From positions 1-24,625 of IMG/VR virus record IMGVR_UViG_3300044701_001332: 24,625 nt of DNA; one strand, written 5' to 3'. Shown piece by piece: positions 1 to 6,883 of this stretch; the first letter of the stretch is position 1, and each line of letters starts with the position of its first letter. The stretch comes from a virus. Made by a program: the position numbers and the translations under genes. The notes beneath the pieces were generated by a model. It worked only from the letters and a program-made list of their open reading frames with translations. It was not told where the DNA came from and searched no databases.

Positions 1-210
1 ATTACCTGATATAAATAATCCGTTTATAAAAACATCGAATCTAGCATCAGGTTTTCTGATACCTTCTAATTTTGGAAACAAAGTTTTAACTCTAACACCA
101 TCTACTTTAAATACCCAATATAGAGGATGCTGCAAATCAAACGCATCTAAAAAAAATTCGTTAGGTTCGTTCACCTCTTTCATAATATTTTTAAGTTGTC
201 TAATATTCAT
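1..210 (-). CDS. Partial virion-associated protein, 5' end only (cut by window edge)
   Basis: An open frame of 70 codons starts with ATG at 210 and runs off the left edge without a stop. The start lies one base after the stop of the gp15-like gene, the same tight spacing seen elsewhere here, so it is probably co-translated with that gene. The N-terminus (MNIRQLKNIMKEVNEPNEFF) is helical and charged. The last visible residues, FDVFINGLFISGN, resemble the segment FRIYINGSFISSGN in the C-terminal domain of the neighbouring gp15-like protein, so the two probably share a small beta-rich module. I do not recognise the family. A role at the head-tail junction or tail is inferred only from position. 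Confidence 0.6.
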   Translation of the reverse strand, partial: MNIRQLKNIMKEVNEPNEFFLDAFDLQHPLYWVFKVDGVRVKTLFPKLEGIRKPDARFDVFINGLFISGN

Positions 211-211
211 A

Positions 212-1303
212 TTATATTTGTTCAAATTTTCCAGTTATCTCTATTTCATCATCATCCTCCAATGGAAAAGATAATCCGCTAAAAGTAAAAATTATTTCGT
301 TAGTATTATTATTAAAACTATATGAATAATTAGGAGTAAACACACCATTAATATAATTACCGCTTGAAATAAAACTTCCGTTTATATAAATTCTAAACCA
401 ATTGTTTGTATCAAATACTCCAATTAGTTCGGATGGAAGTACAGGCTTTCTTACGCCTGTTAATTTTAGTGTTGTTGCATTTATAAATTCTGCTCTTTGT
501 ACACTCTTTAATCCTATGAAATTTACAACTTGCGCATATTCATTATACAAAGATGCTCCAGAAAAAGTATCTCCACTTAAATCAGTTTCAACACCAAATT
601 GAACTCTTTTTGGTGATAATGATTTTTTTACAATTGGTTTTGCATTATATTTTTCAGGTAAAAGGTATGCATTTACACTAATAGTAAATGTTGTACGAAT
701 TAATCTTTCAGTACCTTGTCCAACTTCTTGCTGATTTTCAAAGGATTCCAACGATGTTTTAAAGCGGTATCCATTTTCAGTACCCCAGTATTTATCGTTT
801 GCATATTGAAAAGCTTCTACGATTTTATTCATGTGTTCTGTAAAAGATGTCCAAATCATTATCTCATAAGCTATCGTTACATAAGATGGTACTGCTACAC
901 TATAATTTTCATACGCAGGTCCAGCTACACCACTTTGTAAATTAAATCTTTCATATCTATTTTTTGGTGAATATTTTCTTACAGCTGGTATTGTGTTTTG
1001 TTCTCTGAATGGTTGGAATGTTGCGTTTCGTTCAATCGAATTTCTTTTAAACATTATTAAAGGTATTTGTATTCTACCTCTTGCATCTTTTAAATATCCA
1101 TCCTTTCTAGCACCTTTCCATCTTTCAGCATTTCCGTATATTAGAGGAACTTTTACCAAATTACCATTTTCTTCCAAATCAGGAACGATAACAGAAGACA
1201 TGTATTCTGCGATAGTAGTATCTACATCTATTAGAGATACTCCTTTTACATATTGAGAATCTATTGGTAATTGTTTGGCTCTATTTGTTTCTCTTTTATC
1301 CAT
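212..1303 (-). CDS. Tail terminator / tail completion protein, T4 gp15-like, with extra C-terminal domain
   Basis: This 363-residue protein is probably the factor that caps the contractile sheath and tube and presents the tail to the neck. The evidence is a pattern I recall from T4 gp15: VKVPLIYGNAERW (about 50-62), then IQIPLIMF (78-85), then VTIAYEIMIWTSFTEHMNKI (142-161), where gp15 has a similar order ending in a YELSIFTRYEDDMFQIVEQI-type segment. T4 gp15 is 272 residues. The surplus here is a beta-rich C-terminal domain (about 265-363) with the segment FRIYINGSFISSGN, also found in the next, truncated gene. The start ATG overlaps the stop of the upstream gene by one base (TAATG). The gp15 assignment is by motif order and position next to neck genes, without alignment. 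Confidence 0.65.
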   Translation of the reverse strand: MDKRETNRAKQLPIDSQYVKGVSLIDVDTTIAEYMSSVIVPDLEENGNLVKVPLIYGNAERWKGARKDGYLKDARGRIQIPLIMFKRNSIERNATFQPFREQNTIPAVRKYSPKNRYERFNLQSGVAGPAYENYSVAVPSYVTIAYEIMIWTSFTEHMNKIVEAFQYANDKYWGTENGYRFKTSLESFENQQEVGQGTERLIRTTFTISVNAYLLPEKYNAKPIVKKSLSPKRVQFGVETDLSGDTFSGASLYNEYAQVVNFIGLKSVQRAEFINATTLKLTGVRKPVLPSELIGVFDTNNWFRIYINGSFISSGNYINGVFTPNYSYSFNNNTNEIIFTFSGLSFPLEDDDEIEITGKFEQI

Positions 1304-1770
1304 TATAATACTCTCATTTCAGTTTGTATAGAACTTCTTCTAGTCATAAATGTTGAACATATAATAGAGAATGCCTCACCATCACCAGTTTCAACTCTGC
1401 CACCTATTAATTGGTCTTCAGTAACATTATCTATTTCAAAATATCCATTATTATGAAAAATAATATCACCAACTTCAGGATAAAATCCAGTTTCTTTTAG
1501 TGTAAATCTATTGAAACGGAATTGTACATTTTGTGAAGTATCAGCGCCAAATCCTTCATATTCACTTGCAGTTGGTTCTCTTTCTATTACCGCAGTTGTT
1601 TGTACACCTTGATAATATGTTTTATTTAACGATTCACCATACAAATTAGTTTTACTATCTTCAATTATTAATTTATATAATACAACAGTAGTTTCAATGA
1701 CAGCATCTACCAATTCTCTGGATATTCCTTCGAAGAATTTTATATCTCTTGCTAATGTAAATCTTGCCAT
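1303..1770 (-). CDS. Neck / head-tail connector protein (gp14 position)
   Basis: The 155-residue product lies between a gp13-like neck protein and a gp15-like tail terminator, the place of T4 gene 14. It is shorter than T4 gp14 (256 residues). Visible features are the segment KTNLYGESLNKTYY near residue 40 and, later, FYPEVGDIIFHNNGYFEIDNV, which looks like the beta-barrel core of small head-tail adaptor proteins. No catalytic motif is seen. The stop codon overlaps the ATG of the gp15-like gene and the start lies one base after the previous gene's stop, so the three are translationally linked. The role as a connector is inferred from position and fold-like pattern. Confidence 0.5.
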   Translation of the reverse strand: MARFTLARDIKFFEGISRELVDAVIETTVVLYKLIIEDSKTNLYGESLNKTYYQGVQTTAVIEREPTASEYEGFGADTSQNVQFRFNRFTLKETGFYPEVGDIIFHNNGYFEIDNVTEDQLIGGRVETGDGEAFSIICSTFMTRRSSIQTEMRVL

Positions 1771-1771
1771 A

Positions 1772-2938
1772 TTATCCGATGTATATTGCTAATGGAACTT
1801 TTCTTAACATTTCTTGGTGTTGGTTAGCTTCATTATTACGATTTTCAAATTGAACTTTTCTACTCAATTCTTCCAATGTTTCTCTTAATTGAGTCATCAG
1901 AGCTTCCTTTTCAGTTTGAGCTTCACTTCTCAATGCAGCTCCATCTAAACTTACTTCAGAACCAGGTATTGGAATTGATGAATATTTTTCTCTAATTGCT
2001 CCTAACAACTCTTTTACCAAAGCTAATGAGTATTTTCTAATCCACTGCTTACCTACATCATTAATACCACTATATTCCATAAAATCATAAGGAATATCAG
2101 AATAATCTGAAATTACATTTGGTGTTACAGTTGTAGAATTTTCAGTAAATTCATCTTTTACATAATAATCAAAATATAATTTACCATACAGGTTTATATT
2201 TTGAGAGGTTGGCATTGGGAATATTTTCATCTTACCATTTACAATATTAAATGTAAATGCTGATTTTCTGAATTGGTCATTAAATTCAATTGCTTGTATT
2301 CTAAGAAGGTCTTCAAATACCGGCATCAATATAAATTGTGCTGCTGGTGAATATGAACCAAATCCAAACTCATCAATTAAGTTTAACGTACCTTGTCCAG
2401 AAACTGAATAAGGGTCAAAGAATCTATTAATTGCCGGTACTGGTTCATGGAATACTTTAACCACTTCAATACGTTTTCCACTTTCACTAACAGCCGAAAA
2501 TAGTGTATCTAAATCATATTCTTGTTGGCCAGGAATTAAATTAATATGTCCTTTCTTAATATCAGTATTACCACCAACTCCTGCTAATGTACCATACGCG
2601 TCTGAAATTGCGATTAGATTAGGTAAATTTGAACCCTGAACTAATTTGCTTGTAAGATTTGTTGATTTTGATTTGCCCTTAACCGAATCCAAATTATTAC
2701 GAATATTGAATTGATTTACTTGTGCTCCATATTCCGATACGGATTCTTCAAAGCATGCATAGAAGTTTTCATCTATTAATTCTATGTTTTGAATAGGATA
2801 CCCCAATCTTCTAGCACACCAAAGTGCCACTTTTGGAGCATCTTCTTGAAACTCATAATCATTATCATAAATTCCAAAAGGAGTCTGACCTGGAAAGAAT
2901 GAAGATGAACCAGGATATATTAATGTTTCTAATGCCAT
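1772..2938 (-). CDS. Neck protein, gp13-like head completion protein
   Basis: This 388-residue protein probably closes the portal vertex after packaging and receives the tail. Its N-terminal part contains a helical segment, with VALWCARRLGYPI followed by ELIDENFYACFEESVSEYG (roughly 37-71), a pattern I associate with neck or connector proteins of T4-like marine and Bacteroidota phages. The middle is beta-rich and the C-terminal 80 residues are a charged helix with many Glu, Arg and Gln. T4 gp13 is 309 residues, so this version is longer. It begins a transcription unit: a promoter-like box (AATATTTATA on the coding strand) lies about 26 bases upstream, followed by genes in the gp14 and gp15 positions. 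The gp13 name rests on order and partial pattern. Confidence 0.6.
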   Translation of the reverse strand: MALETLIYPGSSSFFPGQTPFGIYDNDYEFQEDAPKVALWCARRLGYPIQNIELIDENFYACFEESVSEYGAQVNQFNIRNNLDSVKGKSKSTNLTSKLVQGSNLPNLIAISDAYGTLAGVGGNTDIKKGHINLIPGQQEYDLDTLFSAVSESGKRIEVVKVFHEPVPAINRFFDPYSVSGQGTLNLIDEFGFGSYSPAAQFILMPVFEDLLRIQAIEFNDQFRKSAFTFNIVNGKMKIFPMPTSQNINLYGKLYFDYYVKDEFTENSTTVTPNVISDYSDIPYDFMEYSGINDVGKQWIRKYSLALVKELLGAIREKYSSIPIPGSEVSLDGAALRSEAQTEKEALMTQLRETLEELSRKVQFENRNNEANQHQEMLRKVPLAIYIG

Positions 2939-2963
2939 TATAAGTACTTATTTTATCGTTACC

Positions 2964-2973
2964 TATAAATATT
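2964..2973 (-). promoter_or_regulatory. Putative late promoter box, neck gene unit
   Basis: The coding strand reads AATATTTATA, 26 bases before the start codon of the gp13-like gene. It matches the TATA(T/C)TTATA box found before most transcription units here. No TTG-type upstream element is visible at the usual distance. Confidence 0.5.
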
Positions 2974-3014
2974 AAGAATCAAAAGAATAGTGTTTAGAAT
3001 GAGATTATATAAAA

Positions 3015-3353
3015 TTATGCGATTGAACCGGTCACTAGCCATTTCCAATTAGAGCCATCGTACATATATAAATTTGTTTTACCATACGATGCTGATGCTA
3101 CTAACATTCCAGCTTGTCCGTTTGGGAAAGTTGTTATGGGTGTTAATTTAATAACATTATCAATATTAATCGAACCAGTTACATTTAGTGAACCCGTAAT
3201 TGTTTGATTTCCTATAAAAGTATTAGAACCAGTTGTTGCAAATGAACTACTATCTATTGAAAATCCAGATGTACCAGATGTACCATTTCTACCAGCTACA
3301 CCGGTCGTTGATATAGTTACTTGCGTAAGATTTTTAGTTATTTCTATTGCCAT
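3015..3353 (-). CDS. Small fibre-like virion protein with collagen-like start and GSL repeats
   Basis: This 112-residue protein has a short Gly-X-Y stretch (GVAGRNGTSGTSG, about 18-30). It is followed by the fibre-shaft pattern TGSNTFIGNQTITGSLNVTG (about 41-60) and a C-terminal tip ending in NLYMYDGSNWKWLVTGS. Such segments are typical of trimeric phage fibres, in which Gly-rich repeats form a shaft and the end forms a cap. It follows the 126-residue protein by four bases. Position between capsid and neck genes matches T4 wac, so it could be part of a neck whisker or head fibre, but it might also belong to a tail fibre. The product name is from repeats and position only. Confidence 0.55.
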   Translation of the reverse strand: MAIEITKNLTQVTISTTGVAGRNGTSGTSGFSIDSSSFATTGSNTFIGNQTITGSLNVTGSINIDNVIKLTPITTFPNGQAGMLVASASYGKTNLYMYDGSNWKWLVTGSIA

Positions 3354-3357
3354 TTTA

Positions 3358-3738
3358 TTATCGTGTTACATTTTTGGAAAGTTTCACCTTACCTTCTAAT
3401 AGTCTTGTAACTTCATTATCTTTTACCAATTCTAAATCGTAAAATGCTTCACCAAAATTTAATGCGGATGAAGATGCTGCTGAAATATATATCCCAATCG
3501 AACCACTTGCCAATGGAGTTGTGAAATTTGAACCACTTAAATTGATTCCAGTATTATCTGCTGAAAGTGATGATGATAGAGATAGAAAAACCTCCGATGA
3601 ATCAATATTAGGTCTGATTTGCATTCTTGCTTGATAACCACTCAAATCAATCGCAGAACCCGATTCATCGTTCCAATTGATTTGAAAATTTGTTGTTGCT
3701 CCTTGCTCTATTATAAAAGAGTATTTTCCTGCTGCCAT
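3358..3738 (-). CDS. Virion protein, beta-sandwich fibre-anchoring domain (BppU N-terminal-like)
   Basis: The 126-residue sequence has the pattern of a small beta-sandwich seen at the N-terminus of phage baseplate or fibre proteins. It opens with YSFIIEQGATTNFQINWND, followed by DLSGYQARMQIRP, later FGEAFYDLELVKDNEVTRLL and a terminal TR. I associate this with BppU-type N-terminal domains that attach receptor-binding fibres; that comparison is from memory. It is the first gene after a strong terminator and a promoter-like box 23 bases upstream, and is followed closely by the collagen-like fibre protein, so the two probably form one appendage. Confidence 0.55.
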   Translation of the reverse strand: MAAGKYSFIIEQGATTNFQINWNDESGSAIDLSGYQARMQIRPNIDSSEVFLSLSSSLSADNTGINLSGSNFTTPLASGSIGIYISAASSSALNFGEAFYDLELVKDNEVTRLLEGKVKLSKNVTR

Positions 3739-3760
3739 ATATAATTCGGTTTAATACTCT

Positions 3761-3770
3761 TATAAATATA
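3761..3770 (-). promoter_or_regulatory. Putative late promoter box, small fibre unit
   Basis: The coding strand reads TATATTTATA, an exact match to the recurring box, 23 bases before the ATG of the 126-residue virion protein. It lies directly downstream of the terminator at 3791-3822, which makes a new transcription start here plausible. Confidence 0.6.
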
Positions 3771-3790
3771 AAATTGTTAGAAAGGGGTAA

Positions 3791-3822
3791 AATAAAAAAA
3801 GGGAGAACGTTTCCATTCTCCC
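3791..3822 (-). terminator. Rho-independent terminator after large fibre gene
   Basis: On the coding strand a perfect 7-bp stem, GGGAGAA and TTCTCCC (3816-3822 and 3801-3807), with an 8-base loop is followed by seven T residues and an A/T tail. It sits 28 bases after the stop codon of the 644-residue fibre gene and just before a new promoter-like box. Confidence 0.88.
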
Positions 3823-3849
3823 AAATCAGTTATGAAGGCTGATTATTTC

Positions 3850-5784
3850 TTAACCTACTTGAGTTGCAGTTAATATTACCGATGGTGTTGCTGGTCTTGT
3901 TGGAGTTGATTGAGTTCCTTTTGCTAAAATTTGTCCATCTATGGTAGTTTTGGAATAATATATTTGAGCATAACTACCACTACTTATTGGCATTAGATAA
4001 TTTAATGTTGCCAACATATAACCCCCACCTGATATTTTTTCAAGAGTAATTTCAGTATTAGAATTAGCAACATTAGAACCCGTTATAGAATACCAAATTG
4101 AAAAATCAACTGCTTCGTTTACAGTAGTGTGTAATTGTGCTGCAATTTGGAAATTATAGATTCCTGTATTTTTTACATATATTTTACTACTATCAGCTAT
4201 ATAAATTGCTCCGTTGTTTGTCACTGTTGTATCAGTACCATTAAATTGAATTGGATATGCGGTATTTGCAGAACCAGATTGTGTTGTAGTATTGTAAAAC
4301 TGCCCTCTATTAAATAATTTATTTCCTTCGTAATAAAAACCACTTCCACTTGCCACATTTATATTACCCTTTATATCAAATGAGCCAGTTGTTTCTTGGT
4401 TTCCTACTAATATTGTATTACCAAATCTTTCGTAGTTACCCACTTGCTTCAATGAGCCACTAATATATTGGAATGAACCAGTTTGTGCTATAAATGATGC
4501 AGACCCTACTAATCTCATACCACCTGCTGAAACTAATAAGTTACCACCAATATTTGATATAGAAGTATTAGGGTCACCAATTGCATCCGATGCTATATTG
4601 ATGGATGCCGATTGAATGTAAATATCTCTAAAAGGTCTTTCCAATGTTCCTAATGTTGCTCCTCTTTCTGTCTTTGGAACTAAATCACCACCAAATTCGG
4701 TTGCTCCACTTATGAATAAAGAACCACTAATTTTATAATCCCCAATTAAAGTTTTTGAATTAGTCCAAACACTTCCACTTTTCATTAAAAGGTCACCATA
4801 AGTGGAATTAGTTGAAGTATCTATTGTATCGTGCAATCCCTTTATTGTTCCTCTCAAATGTGGTCTAACTAAAAATGTTATATTAACACCATTTATAGAT
4901 GTAATTACACATATTGAAGATTTTAAGTTTGGTGCGGTTGGTTGTACATTTGTTAAACCACCTGCTCTCGTTGGGTGTGGATATAGTATTTGTCCTTCTG
5001 TCCAAGTTTCGGAAGGGTCTTTTAATCCTGCACTTTCTAATTCCGTTCTACTAACATTTCTAACATATCCAAACCAAGTTGCAAATCCTTCTTGATTTAT
5101 TGCAACATCTTCGGTCAGAATACCTACAATATAATCGGCAGGATATGTTCCATCTGAAACACATTTTATTACTGCAATTCTATTACCTTGTGTTGGGTCT
5201 GCGGGATTGAACATAACCAAACAACCATTTGGTAAGTTACCGCCACTTTTATTTACAATTGGCGGATAGTATAATTCTTGTCCTAATTGTAAAGTTGCAT
5301 CACCACCCATTCTCAAATCCAAAGTTTTATCCGTTGTATTTGCTTGTAACATATAACTCTGGAATGGTGAAGTTGATGATGAATCAAAAACTATATAATC
5401 TAATTTACTAAAACCATTTACATCCAACGAACCTGTTATGGAAATTGAACCTGTAAAGATATGTACATCATCTAATGAATCTCCCAATATTGTTGAACCA
5501 GATGAAAAAAGTATTGATGATGAATATATAGTTACTCTATATTCATTTGCGGTAAGTGTATTAAATGATGCATTAAGAGTACCATCCGTTAAATCCGTAT
5601 CCTTTGCATATCCTTGTGTGTATTTTAATGAACCAGAATCAACCAATTCATCTAATGTTCTTGTATCATCAATCATTACGGGCTTTGTACCCATATCTCT
5701 GTTATCTCTACCAGTGTTTGGATATAATGTTTCATATCCCTGATTTTGATACGATGGTATTGGATTACCCTTTTTCTGCCCCAT
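3850..5784 (-). CDS. Large fibre-like virion protein (wac-position), mosaic with C1q-like tip
   Basis: This 644-residue protein looks like a trimeric appendage. After a short MGQKKGNPIP start it has shaft repeats rich in TGS/SGSL: TGSISITGSLDVNG (111-124), ISGSLFISGATEFGG (352-366), TGSFQYISGSLKQVGN (435-450) and TTGSFDIKGNINVASG (465-480). Between them, residues about 170-310 form a beta domain (NKSGGNLPNGCLVMF, then GILTEDVAINQEGFATWFGY) that I know from other phage fibres. LGTLERPFRDIYI (378-390) is another common fibre motif. The last 130 residues resemble a C1q-like jelly roll (NTGIYNFQIAAQL at 539-551, then FSIWYS). It ends at a strong terminator. Position matches T4 wac, but it is larger than fibritin (487 residues) and has a different tip, so head fibre or tail fibre remain possible. 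Confidence 0.65.
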   Translation of the reverse strand: MGQKKGNPIPSYQNQGYETLYPNTGRDNRDMGTKPVMIDDTRTLDELVDSGSLKYTQGYAKDTDLTDGTLNASFNTLTANEYRVTIYSSSILFSSGSTILGDSLDDVHIFTGSISITGSLDVNGFSKLDYIVFDSSSTSPFQSYMLQANTTDKTLDLRMGGDATLQLGQELYYPPIVNKSGGNLPNGCLVMFNPADPTQGNRIAVIKCVSDGTYPADYIVGILTEDVAINQEGFATWFGYVRNVSRTELESAGLKDPSETWTEGQILYPHPTRAGGLTNVQPTAPNLKSSICVITSINGVNITFLVRPHLRGTIKGLHDTIDTSTNSTYGDLLMKSGSVWTNSKTLIGDYKISGSLFISGATEFGGDLVPKTERGATLGTLERPFRDIYIQSASINIASDAIGDPNTSISNIGGNLLVSAGGMRLVGSASFIAQTGSFQYISGSLKQVGNYERFGNTILVGNQETTGSFDIKGNINVASGSGFYYEGNKLFNRGQFYNTTTQSGSANTAYPIQFNGTDTTVTNNGAIYIADSSKIYVKNTGIYNFQIAAQLHTTVNEAVDFSIWYSITGSNVANSNTEITLEKISGGGYMLATLNYLMPISSGSYAQIYYSKTTIDGQILAKGTQSTPTRPATPSVILTATQVG

Positions 5785-5793
5785 TTTATTTTA

Positions 5794-6135
5794 TTATGAA
5801 TTTTTATCTGCCCACATTACGGCTTCGTTAAAAGTCGAACCAGTTGATAATGCATAATTCAATTGATATTTTTTATACAAATCAGGATTTAATCTCCTAT
5901 CATACAATCCTATAATTTCAGATACATCCAATGATGATGAACCTGCATTTATTAATTGAGTAGTTAAAGAATTTGCATTTGCAACATAAGATATACCACC
6001 ACTAGCATACGTTTCCGTTTTTAGTGATGCGGATGTTGGGGTTAATCCGAATGCTTTACTTCCCACAGTCATATAACTAAGGAATTGTGATACATTACTA
6101 CCACTTAATATTTGATGTGTTGGTTGCTTGCTCAT
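5794..6135 (-). CDS. Small virion-associated protein of unknown function
   Basis: I do not recognise this 113-residue protein. It is Ser/Thr/Ala/Gly-rich with no Cys, no signal peptide and no membrane segment. It ends with a more helical part containing YDRRLNPDLYKKYQLNYALS. It lies two bases after the preceding Ser/Thr-rich gene and nine bases before the large fibre gene, all in one unit driven from about 6800. A structural or fibre-accessory role is inferred from neighbours alone. Confidence 0.5.
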   Translation of the reverse strand: MSKQPTHQILSGSNVSQFLSYMTVGSKAFGLTPTSASLKTETYASGGISYVANANSLTTQLINAGSSSLDVSEIIGLYDRRLNPDLYKKYQLNYALSTGSTFNEAVMWADKNS

Positions 6136-6137
6136 TA

Positions 6138-6752
6138 TTATTGATTTTTAGGAGATACTAATGCACCTTGTGTTTCAACATAAGACCAATTAGTTTTATC
6201 AGTTGGGTATTTAATTTCAAAAGCTGCGTTAGAGCCTGTTGTATTTGTTGGCCTTGTGTTTGTTGTTGACCTATTTTGAGTTGTTCCTAAACTAATTACC
6301 AATGAGTTATTTACAACACTTCCCATATTAGCTTTAGATGCTGATATGTGCATTACTACAAATGATTCTGTGAAATTGTTAAAAGTACTACTACTAAAAT
6401 CGTTATATCCTGCTATTGTTGATATAACACCATTATAATTTAATACACCAAACTTTTTTACATCATTTGAATCATTTATATTTGAATTAAAAAATGGTGT
6501 AAAATAAGAAGATGTTATTGATACTTTTGCCGATGTGTTTATCGGTCCTAATCCTGTTGATGACGTTACAAAGAAAGACCCAGTATTTAATGCAGATGCT
6601 GGAATAATTGTACTTCCTGTAATCCAATAGTTTGTACCATTTCTTTTATTATCAGTTGTTGGATATTGAGCCATACTAGCTGATGCTTCTAAACTATATC
6701 CCCAACTAGGTGACCATGTACCTGTTTGTATGGTTGTTTTCTTTTGTCCCAT
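6138..6752 (-). CDS. Ser/Thr/Asn-rich virion protein of unknown function
   Basis: The 204-residue product is rich in Ser, Thr, Asn and aromatic residues, with alternating beta-like stretches (NYWITGSTIIPASALNTGSF; FVVMHISASKAN) typical of virion surface proteins. It begins MGQKKTTIQ, sharing MGQKK with the large fibre protein two genes later. That suggests a common N-terminal attachment tag or a duplicated gene start. No enzymatic motif is visible. It is the first gene of a unit that starts after the capsid-gene terminator, with a promoter-like box 40 bases upstream. A head-decoration or fibre-base role would fit its place after the capsid gene, but this is a guess. Confidence 0.5.
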   Translation of the reverse strand: MGQKKTTIQTGTWSPSWGYSLEASASMAQYPTTDNKRNGTNYWITGSTIIPASALNTGSFFVTSSTGLGPINTSAKVSITSSYFTPFFNSNINDSNDVKKFGVLNYNGVISTIAGYNDFSSSTFNNFTESFVVMHISASKANMGSVVNNSLVISLGTTQNRSTTNTRPTNTTGSNAAFEIKYPTDKTNWSYVETQGALVSPKNQ

Positions 6753-6791
6753 TTTTATTTTATTATTTTATTAAACTATAACCAATACATT

Positions 6792-6801
6792 TATAAATAT
6801 A
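6792..6801 (-). promoter_or_regulatory. Putative late promoter box, fibre unit
   Basis: The coding strand reads TATATTTATA, an exact match to the recurring box, 40 bases before the ATG at 6752 and directly after the capsid-gene terminator. Confidence 0.6.
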
Positions 6802-6825
6802 AGAATGTTTGAGAAACCTATAAGC

Positions 6826-6854
6826 ATAAAAAAGGGGAAGAATTTCTTCTCCCC
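6826..6854 (-). terminator. Rho-independent terminator after major capsid gene
   Basis: On the coding strand GGGGAGAA pairs with TTC(T)CCCC across a short loop, an 8-bp stem with one bulged base, followed by six T residues (complement of 6828-6833). It begins 30 bases after the capsid stop codon and separates the scaffold-capsid unit from the fibre unit. Confidence 0.85.
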
Positions 6855-6883
6855 CAATTTTATTATCTAAGAATTACTTTAGA

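Noticed and set aside
402-1456. Several plus-strand open frames of 60-90 codons in this part and many others across the window
   Set aside because: They lie opposite convincing minus-strand genes, have low-complexity translations and no start context or family pattern, so they are frame shadows.
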